Assembly (NCBI GenBank): GCA_049322715.1
Contig: JBMOQP010000009.1
Span: 87,406 to 151,405 of the forward strand
Source of the DNA: Thiofaba sp049322715
GTDB taxonomy: Bacteria; Pseudomonadota; Gammaproteobacteria; Halothiobacillales; Halothiobacillaceae
Reading direction: 5' to 3'
Length of the DNA stretch: 64,000 nucleotides
A model generated the notes under the pieces. That model made no database searches, was not told where the DNA came from, and was given only the letters and a program-made list of their open reading frames with translations. Every line of letters begins with the position of its first letter. The stretch's first letter is position 1. This document shows positions 43,735 through 52,673 of the stretch, in pieces. The translations under genes and the position numbers were made by a program.

Positions 43735-46167
43735 TCAGCTGTCCGTCTTCTTGCGGCGCGAGGCCGGCGTCAAGGCGGATTCGCCCGCCGCCGGGCTCTT
43801 GCGTGCGCGGGGCCTGGCCGGCTTGGCCTCGATCCCCTCGCCCGCCGGCTTGGACTTGCCGGTCGTGGCCTTGCGGCCGCGCGCCGGGGCCACCTTGGCC
43901 TTGGCCAGCAGCTCCATGCACTCCAGCTCGCTCAGCGATTTCGGATCCCGGTCCTTGGGGATGCGCGCGTTCTTCTCGCCGTCGGTGATGTACGGCCCGT
44001 AGCGGCCGTTCAGCACCTGGATGCCGGAGGCGAAGGTCTGGATGACGCGGTTGGCCTCGGCCAGTTGCTTGGCCTCGATCAGCTCGATGGCGCGCTCGAG
44101 GGTGACGGTGTAGGGGTCGTCCTCCTTCTTCAGCGAGACATAGCTCTTGCCGTACTTTACGTACGGCCCGAAGCGGCCGATGTTGACCTGCACCTCCTCG
44201 CCGGTCGGCAGGGTGCCGAGGGTGCGCGGAAGCGCAAACAGCGCCAGCGCCTCGTCGAGGGTGATGGTGGCGATGCGCTGGCCGGGGCGCAGGGAGGCGA
44301 AGCGCGGCTTGTCCTCGTCCTCCTTGGTGCCGATCTGGGCGAACGGTCCGAAGCGGCCGAGGCGCACGGACACGGGCTTGCCGCTGGCCGGGTCGAGGCC
44401 CAGTTCGCGCGCCTGGGCGACATCCTGGCGGCTGACGTTCTCGGCCACGTCCTTGACGCGCTCGATGAAAGGCGACCAGAACTCGTCCATGACCGGCACC
44501 CAGTCTTCCTCGCCGCGCGAGATGGCGTCGAGCTGGTCTTCCAGTCCGGCGGTGAAGCCGAGGTCGACGTACTGGGTGAAGTGCTCGGTCAGGAAGCGGT
44601 TGACGATACGCCCCACGTCCGTCGGCTTGAAGCGGCGGTTCTCCAGGATGACGTATTCGCGATCCTGCAGGGTGGAGATGATGCTGGCGTAGGTGGACGG
44701 GCGGCCGATGCCGTATTCCTCCAGCGTCTTTACCAGGCTGGCCTCGGAGTAGCGCGGCGGCGGTTCGGTGAAGTGCTGGTCGGCGGCGATGTCGGCGAGC
44801 TGGATGCGTTCGCCCTCCTCGAGGGGCGGCAGGCGGCGCTCGTCGTCCTCGCCGGTCGGCTCGTCCACGTCCTCGCGGTAGACGCGCATGAAGCCAGGGT
44901 CGCGCACGGTGGAGCCGGTGGCGCGGAACACCCCAGCGTCCCCGGCGGCGAGGTCGACGCTGACGGTGTCCAGCAGGGCCGGGATCATCTGGCAGGCGAT
45001 GGTGCGCTTCCAGATCATCTCGTACAGCCTGAACTGCTCGGCGGTCAGGAAGGGCTTGACCCGCTCCGGGGTGTTGAACGCGGAGGTCGGGCGGATCGCC
45101 TCGTGCGCCTCCTGCGCGTTCTTGGCCTTGGTCTTGTAGCGCGCGGGCTGCGGCGGCATCTGGTCGGCGCCGAAGCGCTCGGCGATCAGGCCGCGGATCT
45201 CGCGCAGGGCGTCCTCGGCCAGGTTGACCGAGTCGGTACGCATGTAGGTGATCAGGCCCACGCTGCCCTGCTCGCCGAGGGCGATGCCCTCGTAGAGTTG
45301 CTGTGCGATGCGCATGGCGCGGCTGGCGGAGAAACCGAGCTTGCGCACGGCCTCCTGTTGCAGGGTGGAGGTGGTGAACGGCGGCGCGGGGTAGCGCTTG
45401 CGCTGCTTGCGCTCGACGCCCTGGACGGTGAGCAGGCCGTTGGCGGCCTTGATCAGGCGCTCGCGGGCGGCGTGCGCGCCGCGCTCGTCCACGATGGAGA
45501 ACTGTTCGACCTTCTCGCCGTCGAGCTGGGTCAGCTTCGCGCCGAAGGCCACCCCGCCATGCGCCAGACGGGCCTCCAGGGTCCAGTATTCGCGCGCGAC
45601 GAAGGCCTCGATCTCTTCCTCGCGCTCGACGATCAGGCGCAACGCGGGGCTCTGCACGCGGCCGGCGGAGAGGCCGGGCTGGATCTTGCGCCACAGCAGC
45701 GGGGAGAGGTTGAAGCCGACCAGGTAGTCCAGTGCGCGGCGCGCCTGCTGGGCATTGACCAGGTCCATGGAGATGTCGCGCGGCTGGGCGATGGCCTCCT
45801 GCACCGCGCGCTGGGTGATCTCGTTGAAGGTCACGCGGTGCAGCGGCTTGGCGGCAAGCTCGGGATCCTGGCGCACGATCTCGGCCAGGTGCCAGGCGAT
45901 GGCCTCCCCTTCGCGGTCGGGGTCGGGCGCGAGATAGAGGTCGTCCGCTTTGGCCAGATGCTTCCTGATCGCCTCGACGTGCTTGGCGTTGCGGTCGATG
46001 ACCTCGTAGCGCATGGCAAAGCCATGCGCCGGGTCGACGGCCCCCTCCTTGGGGACCAGGTCGCGGACATGGCCGTAGGAGGCCATGACCTCGAAGTCCT
46101 TGCCCAGGTATTTCTTGATGGTCTTGGCCTTGGCCGGCGACTCGACAACGACGAGGTGTTTGCTCAT
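43735..46167 (-). CDS. topA: DNA topoisomerase I
   Basis: 810-residue type IA topoisomerase relaxing negative supercoils. The TOPRIM domain starts KHLVVVESPAKAKTIKKYLG with DPDREGEAIAWHL. The active-site tyrosine is in GLITYMRTDSVNL at about residue 308. The C-terminus has Topo_C-repeat segments (GRFGPYVKYGKSY, GRYGPYITDGEKNARI) and a basic tail instead of the tetracysteine zinc ribbons of the E. coli enzyme. Confidence 0.97.
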   Translation of the reverse strand: MSKHLVVVESPAKAKTIKKYLGKDFEVMASYGHVRDLVPKEGAVDPAHGFAMRYEVIDRNAKHVEAIRKHLAKADDLYLAPDPDREGEAIAWHLAEIVRQDPELAAKPLHRVTFNEITQRAVQEAIAQPRDISMDLVNAQQARRALDYLVGFNLSPLLWRKIQPGLSAGRVQSPALRLIVEREEEIEAFVAREYWTLEARLAHGGVAFGAKLTQLDGEKVEQFSIVDERGAHAARERLIKAANGLLTVQGVERKQRKRYPAPPFTTSTLQQEAVRKLGFSASRAMRIAQQLYEGIALGEQGSVGLITYMRTDSVNLAEDALREIRGLIAERFGADQMPPQPARYKTKAKNAQEAHEAIRPTSAFNTPERVKPFLTAEQFRLYEMIWKRTIACQMIPALLDTVSVDLAAGDAGVFRATGSTVRDPGFMRVYREDVDEPTGEDDERRLPPLEEGERIQLADIAADQHFTEPPPRYSEASLVKTLEEYGIGRPSTYASIISTLQDREYVILENRRFKPTDVGRIVNRFLTEHFTQYVDLGFTAGLEDQLDAISRGEEDWVPVMDEFWSPFIERVKDVAENVSRQDVAQARELGLDPASGKPVSVRLGRFGPFAQIGTKEDEDKPRFASLRPGQRIATITLDEALALFALPRTLGTLPTGEEVQVNIGRFGPYVKYGKSYVSLKKEDDPYTVTLERAIELIEAKQLAEANRVIQTFASGIQVLNGRYGPYITDGEKNARIPKDRDPKSLSELECMELLAKAKVAPARGRKATTGKSKPAGEGIEAKPARPRARKSPAAGESALTPASRRKKTDS

Positions 46168-46173
46168 GGACGT

Positions 46174-46677
46174 TTAATGCAGGTATCCGGTGACGTTGTC
46201 ATAGACCAGCTCTTCCATCCATGCGTAGGCGATCTCCTCGCCGGGCTGGTTGAAAAGAACCAGCAGGATAAGCCATTTGAGTCGCTCGAGGTCCATCTCG
46301 TCTTCCGGCAGCGCGAACACGCGCTCGATCACCAGCTCGCGGTTGGCCGGGCTGAGGATACCGACCCCCTCGAGGAACAGCAGGAAGCCGCGGCAGTCGG
46401 TATCCAGGCGTTCCATCTCCTCGGGGGTGTAGAGGCGGATGCTGGGGGCGCGGGCGGCATCGCCCGGTGCTCGTTGCAGGGCGGGAGGAGGCAGGGCGCG
46501 GCGTTGCCACAGAGCGTCCAGCCAGCCGAAGGCTTTGCCGATCTCGGCGCTGCTGAAGCCGGCCTCGACGAGGCGTGACTCGAGCGTGTCGCGGTCGGCG
46601 TCGAACGGCTGGCCGGGATTGTCGGCCATGTAGTACTCGAACAGGTACATCAGGACGTCGAGGACGTTTTCTTTCAT
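46174..46677 (-). CDS. smg: DUF494 / Smg family protein
   Basis: 167 residues, acidic. The start MKENVLDVLMYLFEYYM, FSSAEIGKAFGWLDALW, and the C-terminal LERLKWLILLVLFNQPGEEIAYAWMEELVYD are characteristic of Smg. In many Gammaproteobacteria it lies between dprA and topA, as here. Function unknown; linked by context to DNA processing. Confidence 0.93.
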   Translation of the reverse strand: MKENVLDVLMYLFEYYMADNPGQPFDADRDTLESRLVEAGFSSAEIGKAFGWLDALWQRRALPPPALQRAPGDAARAPSIRLYTPEEMERLDTDCRGFLLFLEGVGILSPANRELVIERVFALPEDEMDLERLKWLILLVLFNQPGEEIAYAWMEELVYDNVTGYLH

Positions 46678-46685
46678 CAGGAATA

Positions 46686-47987
46686 TCAGGATGTTGGCGG
46701 CAGGCGAACGTACAGCCCACCGGTTGCCGGGGCGATAAGGCCCTGCAGTTGGAGGATCAGCAGAATGGATGAAACCTCCGCCGCGGTCAATCCGCTGCGC
46801 TCGACCAGGCTGTCGACGCTGACCGCATCGAAGCCCATGGCCTCGAGCAGCCGTGCGTGGTCGTCGGGGAGCGCCGGCAGTTCGCCCGCGGGGCAAGGCG
46901 CGGCCGCTGGGGGAGCGAGCTGGCCCAGCCGGGGCGCCAGCTCCTCGAGGATGTCGGCGCTCGATTCGACCAGCTTGGCGCCGCTGCGGATCAGGGCGTG
47001 GCAGCCACGTGCCATCGGGTTGTGGATGGAGCCGGGAATGGCAAACACCTCGCGCCCCAGTTCGCTCGCCAGGCGGGCGGTGATAAGCGAGCCGCTGCGG
47101 GGGGCGGCCTCGACCACCAGGGTTCCGAGGCCTAGGGCGGCCAGGATGCGGTTGCGGCGCGGAAAGTGGCCGGGACGCGCGGGGGTGCCGAGCGGCAGTT
47201 CGCTGATGATCAGTCCGCCGCCATCGACGATGGCGTGTGCGAGCTCGCGATGCTGGGCCGGGTAGACGCGGTCCACCCCCGTGCCGACCGCGGCGAGGGT
47301 CAGCCCGTTCGCCTCCAGCGCGCCGCTGTGCGCCTCGGCATCGATGCCCTGGGCCAGGCCGCTGGCGATGGTCAGGCCGCGGCCGGCCAGGTCGCGGGCG
47401 AAGGCATGGGTATTGATCGCACCCCCGGGGGTGGGGTGGCGGGTGCCGACGATGGTCAGCATCGGCAGGTGCAGGAGATCGGGGTCGCCGAGGGCGAACA
47501 GAGCGGGCGGAGGGTCGTCCAGGTCATGCAGGGCGGGCGGATAGCGCGGGTCGTCGAGGGTGACGAGGTGGTGGCCGGGTTCGGCCAGCCAGGCCAAGGC
47601 TGCCGCGATCCGTGCCTCGTCGGGCTGGCGCAGGGCGTCGCAGGTTGCCTCGCCGAGGCCGGCCGCCCGCCAACGGGCCGGTGATGCGGCGAGGATGGCG
47701 ACGGGATCGGGCAGGGCCGCCCACAAACGGGCAAATGCGCGTGGCCCGAGCGCCGGGGCGTGCAGCAGGGCGAGCCAGGCGCGTCGTCGGGGCTCGTCCT
47801 GGCCTAACGCGTAGCTGGCGTTAGCCCGCACCTTTCCGGCATCCATGCCGGAAGCCCCGCTTGTGCGGGGAGAGGCGTTGCGGAATCCATCCCGGGATTC
47901 CGCCCTTCGGGTGACGCTTCGCGTCCCAGCGCCGTTCCCGACGGCGCTGTTCGGCTCGTCCAGCGCGTGGCCCGTTCCCTGAGCCAT
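46686..47987 (-). CDS. dprA: DNA-processing protein DprA (Smf) with repeat-derived N-terminal insert
   Basis: 433 residues against about 370 typical. Loads RecA on incoming single-stranded DNA in natural transformation. The Rossmann-like core is intact: YPPALHDLDDPPPALFALGD, TIVGTRHPTPGG, SGLAQGIDAEAHSGAL, GTGVDRVYPAQH, ISELPLGTPARPGHFPRRNRIL and the DNA-binding APRSGSLITARLA. Residues about 13-66 are translated from a palindromic repeat placed just after the first codons; the normal N-terminal helices resume at RRRAWLALLHAPALGPRAF. The ATG at 47987 has GAGG six bases upstream. Confidence 0.93.
   Translation of the reverse strand: MAQGTGHALDEPNSAVGNGAGTRSVTRRAESRDGFRNASPRTSGASGMDAGKVRANASYALGQDEPRRRAWLALLHAPALGPRAFARLWAALPDPVAILAASPARWRAAGLGEATCDALRQPDEARIAAALAWLAEPGHHLVTLDDPRYPPALHDLDDPPPALFALGDPDLLHLPMLTIVGTRHPTPGGAINTHAFARDLAGRGLTIASGLAQGIDAEAHSGALEANGLTLAAVGTGVDRVYPAQHRELAHAIVDGGGLIISELPLGTPARPGHFPRRNRILAALGLGTLVVEAAPRSGSLITARLASELGREVFAIPGSIHNPMARGCHALIRSGAKLVESSADILEELAPRLGQLAPPAAAPCPAGELPALPDDHARLLEAMGFDAVSVDSLVERSGLTAAEVSSILLILQLQGLIAPATGGLYVRLPPTS
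47792..47950 (-). repeat. palindromic repeat in the 5' part of dprA
   Basis: On the plus strand: CGTCCTGGCCTAACGCGTAG, TTCCGGC/GCCGGAA around ATCCAT and GCCCCGCTTGTGCGGGG. Then comes a complete three-hairpin unit at 47882-47949: GGAATCC/GGATTCC, CCCTTCGGG, GACGC/GCGTC around TTC, and AGCGCCGT/ACGGCGCT around TCCCG. All in frame. Confidence 0.88.
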
Positions 47988-48001
47988 GCTTCGCCTCAAG
48001 C

Positions 48002-49171
48002 TCAGTGGCAGGTGATGGTCGGCACGCTGGGCGAGGTGAAGCAGTCGCCCTCGCGCACCGGCTGGGTGACCTCGGTGATGAGGGCGTAGCTCACGCGATC
48101 AAAGACGAGGAACACCACGGCATCGCCAAGCGCCAGATCCGGCAGGCGTACCTCGCGGACCGGGTTGCCGAAGATGTCGCCGTTCGATGCCCCGCCGCGC
48201 GGATCGGGAATCGGGGTGGTGTCCACCTGGGCCACGCTGCCCGGTTTGTGCAGGCGGATGACGTTGCCCATGGCCATGCCGTCGACGCGGCCGCGGTTGA
48301 TGGCGATGACCTGCCACTGGCCGGTCACGGTGGTGGTGTCCGGCAGGGAGATCACCCGGCCCTCGATGTCGGTCGCCGCCGGCATGAGTCGCAGGTCATG
48401 GGTCAGGACCGGGGGCAGGGGCACGATGCGGTCGCCCTTGCGCGTCTCGCGCGGGGACTCGGTCAGCTGGAGCGTTGCTGGTTCGCCGGCGTTCAGCACC
48501 CGCGCGATGCCGGCGGCCTCGGCCTCGTAGCCGAGCACCTCCTTGCTGTCCGGGTCGAGCAGCGGCTTGTGCGGGCGCACCACGGCCACTGTCTCGCCGC
48601 CCTCGAGGTGGCCGCCATGGGCGTAGAAGGTGTCGCCGCGCCCCAGCACGAGGCGGCCGTCCGGCGATCCGACGACTTGCGGCGCGTTGTTTAGCTCGTG
48701 GGCCTCCACGACCTGGGGATAGGCAAGGAACGGACGAAGGGCCTCGAGCGGCAGGGTGGGGATGGCCTGCTCCTGCGGCAGGGGGCGCATGCGCGGCGAG
48801 AGCTTCTTGGTCAGGCGTGGCTGGCCCTTGATGCTGACGATGGCCAGCTGGTCGCCCGGGTAGATGCGGTGCGGGTTCTGCACCTGCGGGTTGTCGTACC
48901 AGATCTGCGGCCACGTCCACGGGTTGTTGAGGAATCGCTGGGCCAGGCCCCAGAGGGTGTCGCCCGGCTTGACCGTGTAGTTGAGCGGGGCGTCGGCGCG
49001 GAACGGCTGGGCGGCCATCCTGGCTGCACTGGCCGGGGCCGGATCCTGCAACGGAGTGGCCGTGGCGACTTCGGGGGCGGTGGTTGCCGACGGTGCCTCG
49101 GGGGCGCTGGCACAGGCGGCGAGCAGGGCGGGAAGGGCGATCAGGCTCAGGCGTAGTGCATTCCGGGGCAT
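48002..49171 (-). CDS. LysM-domain lipoprotein
   Basis: 389 residues. Lipoprotein signal with lipobox LLAAC, a LysM domain with YTVKPGDTLWGLAQRFLNNPWTWPQIWYDNPQVQNPHRIYPGDQL (in two stretches, about residues 65-110), then a C-terminal periplasmic region. It probably binds peptidoglycan. Homologues lie upstream of dprA and opposite def in many Gammaproteobacteria, as here. It ends just before the dprA start. Confidence 0.93.
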   Translation of the reverse strand: MPRNALRLSLIALPALLAACASAPEAPSATTAPEVATATPLQDPAPASAARMAAQPFRADAPLNYTVKPGDTLWGLAQRFLNNPWTWPQIWYDNPQVQNPHRIYPGDQLAIVSIKGQPRLTKKLSPRMRPLPQEQAIPTLPLEALRPFLAYPQVVEAHELNNAPQVVGSPDGRLVLGRGDTFYAHGGHLEGGETVAVVRPHKPLLDPDSKEVLGYEAEAAGIARVLNAGEPATLQLTESPRETRKGDRIVPLPPVLTHDLRLMPAATDIEGRVISLPDTTTVTGQWQVIAINRGRVDGMAMGNVIRLHKPGSVAQVDTTPIPDPRGGASNGDIFGNPVREVRLPDLALGDAVVFLVFDRVSYALITEVTQPVREGDCFTSPSVPTITCH

Positions 49172-49254
49172 GGCGGTTCCATCGACGCAGGGAGAGTTTC
49201 CGAAGTTGATACCATAAAATAGGTGTTTTCGCGATGAAGAGTATCGGCTGAACC
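49172..49254. promoter_or_regulatory. divergent promoter region between the LysM gene and def
   Basis: 83 bp with an AT-rich core (TTGATACCATAAAATAGGTG). Both genes must start here. TAAAAT on the plus strand and TATTTT on the minus strand are candidate -10 boxes, without convincing -35 partners. Confidence 0.4.
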
Positions 49255-49761
49255 ATGGCCCTGTTGCCCATTCTGGAGTACCCGCATCCCAACCTGCGCA
49301 AGGTCGCGCAGCGCGTGGAGCGCTTCGACGATGAACTGCGCCGCCTGGTGGATGACATGTTCGAGACCATGTACGCGGCCCCCGGCATCGGTCTGGCCGC
49401 CACCCAGGTGGACGTCCACCGCCGGCTTGCGGTGGTGGACGTGTCCGAGGGCAAGGACCAGCCGCTGGTGCTGATCAACGCCGAGATCCTCGAGGCCAGC
49501 GGGGTCGAGGAGATGGAGGAGGGTTGTCTGTCCATCCCCGGACTGCACGAGAGGGTGGCGCGCAAGGACCGCGTGCGGGTGCGTTACCAGGATCTCGACG
49601 GCGTCGAGCACGAGCTGGACACCGGCGGTCTGCTCGCGGTGTGCATCCAGCACGAGCTCGACCATCTCGAGGGGCGCCTGTTCATCGACCACCTCTCGCC
49701 GCTCAAGCGCGAGCGCGCATTGAAGAAATACGAAAAGCTGCGCAAGCGCGAACGTGCCTGA
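49255..49761 (+). CDS. def: peptide deformylase
   Basis: 168 residues. Removes the formyl group from nascent protein N-termini. The three family motifs are complete: GIGLAATQV, EEGCLSIPG (metal Cys) and QHELDHLEG (two metal His and catalytic Glu). Adjacent to fmt, the enzyme that adds the formyl group. Confidence 0.97.
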   Translation: MALLPILEYPHPNLRKVAQRVERFDDELRRLVDDMFETMYAAPGIGLAATQVDVHRRLAVVDVSEGKDQPLVLINAEILEASGVEEMEEGCLSIPGLHERVARKDRVRVRYQDLDGVEHELDTGGLLAVCIQHELDHLEGRLFIDHLSPLKRERALKKYEKLRKRERA

Positions 49762-49774
49762 GACCGGAAGCATC

Positions 49775-50713
49775 ATGTCCAAACCCCGCATCATCTACGC
49801 CGGCACGCCGGATTTCGCCGTGCCGGCCCTGCGCGCCCTGGTCGAGGGCGGCGCCAACGTCGTCGCCGTGTATACCCAGCCGGACCGCCCCGCCGGGCGT
49901 GGGCGCAAGCTGACCGCGAGCCCGGTCAAGCAGGCGGCGCTCGAGTACGGCCTGCCTGTGTTCCAGCCCGCGACCCTGCGCACTCCCGAGGCGCAGGAGG
50001 AACTCGCGGCCCTCAAACCCGACCTGATGGTGGTGGCAGCCTACGGCCTGCTGCTGCCCAAGGCGGTGCTGGATATCCCGCCCCGCGGTTGCGTGAACCT
50101 GCATGCCTCGCTTCTGCCCCGCTGGCGTGGCGCGGCGCCGATCCAGCGTGCCATCGAGGCGGGGGATGCCGAGACCGGCATCACCCTGATGCAGATGGAC
50201 GTGGGCCTGGACACGGGCAAGATGCTGGCCAAATCCGCCTGCCCGATCACCGCCGACGACACCGCGCAGAGCCTGCACGACAGGCTGGCCGCCATGGGCG
50301 CGAAGCTGCTGCTGCAGCATCTCCCCGAGTTGTTGGACGGCACGCTCCCGGGCGAGGTGCAGGACGAGGCCCTCGTCACCTACGCGAAGAAGCTGGACAA
50401 GGCCGAGGCCCGTCTCGACTGGTCGCGTCCCGCCATCGAGTTGGCGCGCCAGGTGATGGCCTTCAACCCCTGGCCGGTGGCAGAGACCCTCTGGCGCGGG
50501 GAGACCTTCCGCATCTGGCGCGCCCGTGCGGCGGACGGCCTGTCCGACAAGGAGCCGGGTACGGTGGTCGCCACCGGCCGCGACGGCATCGATGTCGCGA
50601 CCGGGGCCGGCATCCTGCGTCTCGAGCAGGTCCAGCGGCCCGGCGGCAAGCCACTCCTTGCTGCCGACTTCCTCAATGCCCAGCCCATACTGGGCGAAAG
50701 GCTCGGGGCCTGA
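49775..50713 (+). CDS. fmt: methionyl-tRNA formyltransferase
   Basis: 312 residues. Formylates initiator Met-tRNA using 10-formyl-THF. Marks: IIYAGTPDFAVPALRAL, VYTQPDRPAGRGRKL, NLHASLLPRWRGAAPIQRAI (catalytic Asn and His) and DAETGITLMQMDVGLDTG (catalytic Asp). The ATG at 49775 has GGAAG six bases upstream. The stop overlaps the rsmB start (TGATG). Confidence 0.97.
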   Translation: MSKPRIIYAGTPDFAVPALRALVEGGANVVAVYTQPDRPAGRGRKLTASPVKQAALEYGLPVFQPATLRTPEAQEELAALKPDLMVVAAYGLLLPKAVLDIPPRGCVNLHASLLPRWRGAAPIQRAIEAGDAETGITLMQMDVGLDTGKMLAKSACPITADDTAQSLHDRLAAMGAKLLLQHLPELLDGTLPGEVQDEALVTYAKKLDKAEARLDWSRPAIELARQVMAFNPWPVAETLWRGETFRIWRARAADGLSDKEPGTVVATGRDGIDVATGAGILRLEQVQRPGGKPLLAADFLNAQPILGERLGA

Positions 50714-52131
50714 TGGCCGGCAAAGCCCAAGCCGAGGGGCGTCCTTCGGGCAAGGATGGGTCGGGCAGCGGGGTTCGTGCCCAGTCCGCCCGTGCCGTGG
50801 CCGCCGTGCTGGCGGGGCGCTCGCTGAGCGATGCCCTGCCGCCGCTGCTGGCCTCCCTGCCCGAGCGGGACCGAGGTCTGGCCCAGGAGCTGGCCTTCGG
50901 CGTGCTGCGCGAGTTCGAGCCGCTCGCCTTCCTCGCGGACGGCCTGGTCAAGAGTCGCCCCAAGCCGGTCGAGGTCTTCGCCCTGCTGCTGGTTGGCCTG
51001 TACCAGTTGATCCATACCCGCGTGCCGGAACATGCCGTGGTGCATGCCACGGTGGAGGCTACCCACAGACTCAAGGCCCAGCGTCTCGGCGGCCTGGTCA
51101 ACGGTGTGCTGCGCACCTTCATGCGTGAGCGCGAGGCGCGCCTCGCCCTGCTCGGGACGGGAACAACGCCGTATGGATCGGCGTTGGGCCGCCGCGAGGC
51201 GGCACCTGAAGGGCGGAATCCAGGGACGGATTCCGCCGAGGCGGCCACCCGCCACGCCCTCCCGGGCTGGCTTTGGACGCGCCTGGCGCGTGACTGGCCG
51301 GGGCAGCAGGAGGCTGTGGCGGGGGCGCTGCGCCAGCACCCGCCGATGACCCTGCGGGTCAATGCCGCGAAGGGCGGGCGTGAGGGCTACCTGCGGCGGC
51401 TGGCCGAGGCGGGCCTTGCGGCGGAGCCGACCCGCCACGCCCCCCACGGCCTGCGCCTGGGGCGCGCCGTGCCGGTTGATCGCCTGCCCGGTTTCGCTGC
51501 GGGCGAGGTGTCGGTGCAGGACGAGGCGGCCCAGCTGTGTGCCGGCCAGGTCGAGCTGCGTCCCGGCATGCGGGTGCTCGATGCCTGCGCCGCCCCGGGG
51601 GGCAAGACCCTCGCCCTGCTCGAGCGAGAGCCCGGGCTCGCCATGCTGGCGCTCGACAGCGATGCCGCGCGGCTCGCCCGCGTCACGGAAAACCTCGCCC
51701 GCGCAGGTCTGGCCGCCGAGGTGCGGGCCGCCGATGCCGGCGAGCCGGACGGCTGGTGGGATGGCGTCCCCTTCGACCTGATCCTGCTGGACGCCCCCTG
51801 CTCGGCGACCGGCGTGATCCGCCGCCATCCCGACATCAAGCGCCTGCGCCGCGAGACCGATATCGCCGCCCTGGCGCGCCAGCAGGATCGCCTGCTGGAC
51901 GCCCTGTGGCCGCTGCTCGCGCCCGGGGGGCGTATGCTCTACATGACCTGCTCGATCCTGCGCGAGGAGAACGATGCCCGCATCGACGCCTTCTTCCAGC
52001 GTCGGGCCGGCATCCGAGAGGTGCCGATCAGGGCGGAGTGGGGCCACCCCCTGCCACACGGACGGCAGATCCTGCCTGGGGAGGATGGTATGGATGGTTT
52101 CTACTACTGCCTGCTCGAGAGGGCATCATGA
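50713..52131 (+). CDS. rsmB: 16S rRNA (cytosine967-C5)-methyltransferase with in-frame repeat
   Basis: 472 residues. An N-terminal NusB-like domain (ARAVAAVLAG, VGLYQLIHTRVPEHAVVHATVEA, GLVNGVLRTFMRE) and a C-terminal SAM domain with DACAAPGGKT, the motif IV cysteine in DAPCSATGVIRRHPDIK and the catalytic TCSI. Residues about 149-174, between REARLALLG and RHALPGWLW, are translated from a palindromic repeat lying in the linker of the two domains. Overlaps the DUF4390 gene (ATGA). Confidence 0.95.
   Translation: MAGKAQAEGRPSGKDGSGSGVRAQSARAVAAVLAGRSLSDALPPLLASLPERDRGLAQELAFGVLREFEPLAFLADGLVKSRPKPVEVFALLLVGLYQLIHTRVPEHAVVHATVEATHRLKAQRLGGLVNGVLRTFMREREARLALLGTGTTPYGSALGRREAAPEGRNPGTDSAEAATRHALPGWLWTRLARDWPGQQEAVAGALRQHPPMTLRVNAAKGGREGYLRRLAEAGLAAEPTRHAPHGLRLGRAVPVDRLPGFAAGEVSVQDEAAQLCAGQVELRPGMRVLDACAAPGGKTLALLEREPGLAMLALDSDAARLARVTENLARAGLAAEVRAADAGEPDGWWDGVPFDLILLDAPCSATGVIRRHPDIKRLRRETDIAALARQQDRLLDALWPLLAPGGRMLYMTCSILREENDARIDAFFQRRAGIREVPIRAEWGHPLPHGRQILPGEDGMDGFYYCLLERAS
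51159..51235 (-). repeat. three-hairpin palindromic repeat inside rsmB
   Basis: Antisense to the gene. Read on the minus strand: GGAATCC/GGATTCC around GTCCCT, CCCTTCAGG, GCCGCC/GGCGGC around TCGC, then AACGCCG/CGGCGTT around ATCCATA. Stem sequences are unique to this copy but fully paired. Confidence 0.88.
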
Positions 52132-52673
52132 AGTCCTGGCTGGTGATCGGGCTGCTGGGGTGGTTCTTTGGCGTCGCGTCCCTGCAGGCTGGCGAGGTGG
52201 CGGTCACCCATGTCGCCACCGAGGTGCGCGGGGACATGCTGTATGTCGATGCCGACGCCCGCCTCGAGTTGTTCGGCGCCCAGCGCGAGGCCCTTGAGAG
52301 CGGCGTGCCGCTCACCTTCGCCTGGGAGTTCGTCATCGAGCAGGAGCGCGACTGGTTGTGGGCGCGCGAGGTCGCGAGCCAGACGATCCGCGCCCGCATC
52401 GAATACCATGCCCTCAGCCGGCTCTACCGGCTGGTGTGGCCGGAGAGCGAGGAGAGCGCGACCTTCACCAGTCTGGTCGGCGCGCTGGAGGCGTTGACCC
52501 AGTTGCGCAACGTGGCGCTGGGCCCGGCCGGCGACTTTCCGGCCCAGGGAACCTACCGGGGGCGGGCGCGACTGAGGCTGCAGCTCGACACCCTGCCCCT
52601 GCCGATGCGGCCGCGGGCCTACTTCTCCGAGCGCTGGGCCCTGGCCAGCGAATGGTATCTATGGGCCTTCTGA
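52128..52673 (+). CDS. DUF4390 exported protein
   Basis: 181 residues with a signal peptide (MKSWLVIGLLGWFFGVASLQAG) and a beta-rich periplasmic domain ending LRLQLDTLPLPMRPRAYFSERWALASEWYLWAF, the DUF4390 ending. In many Beta- and Gammaproteobacteria it lies between rsmB and ntrY, as here. It overlaps rsmB by 4 bases and ntrY by 13. Function unknown, possibly linked to the NtrY sensor. Confidence 0.88.
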   Translation: MKSWLVIGLLGWFFGVASLQAGEVAVTHVATEVRGDMLYVDADARLELFGAQREALESGVPLTFAWEFVIEQERDWLWAREVASQTIRARIEYHALSRLYRLVWPESEESATFTSLVGALEALTQLRNVALGPAGDFPAQGTYRGRARLRLQLDTLPLPMRPRAYFSERWALASEWYLWAF

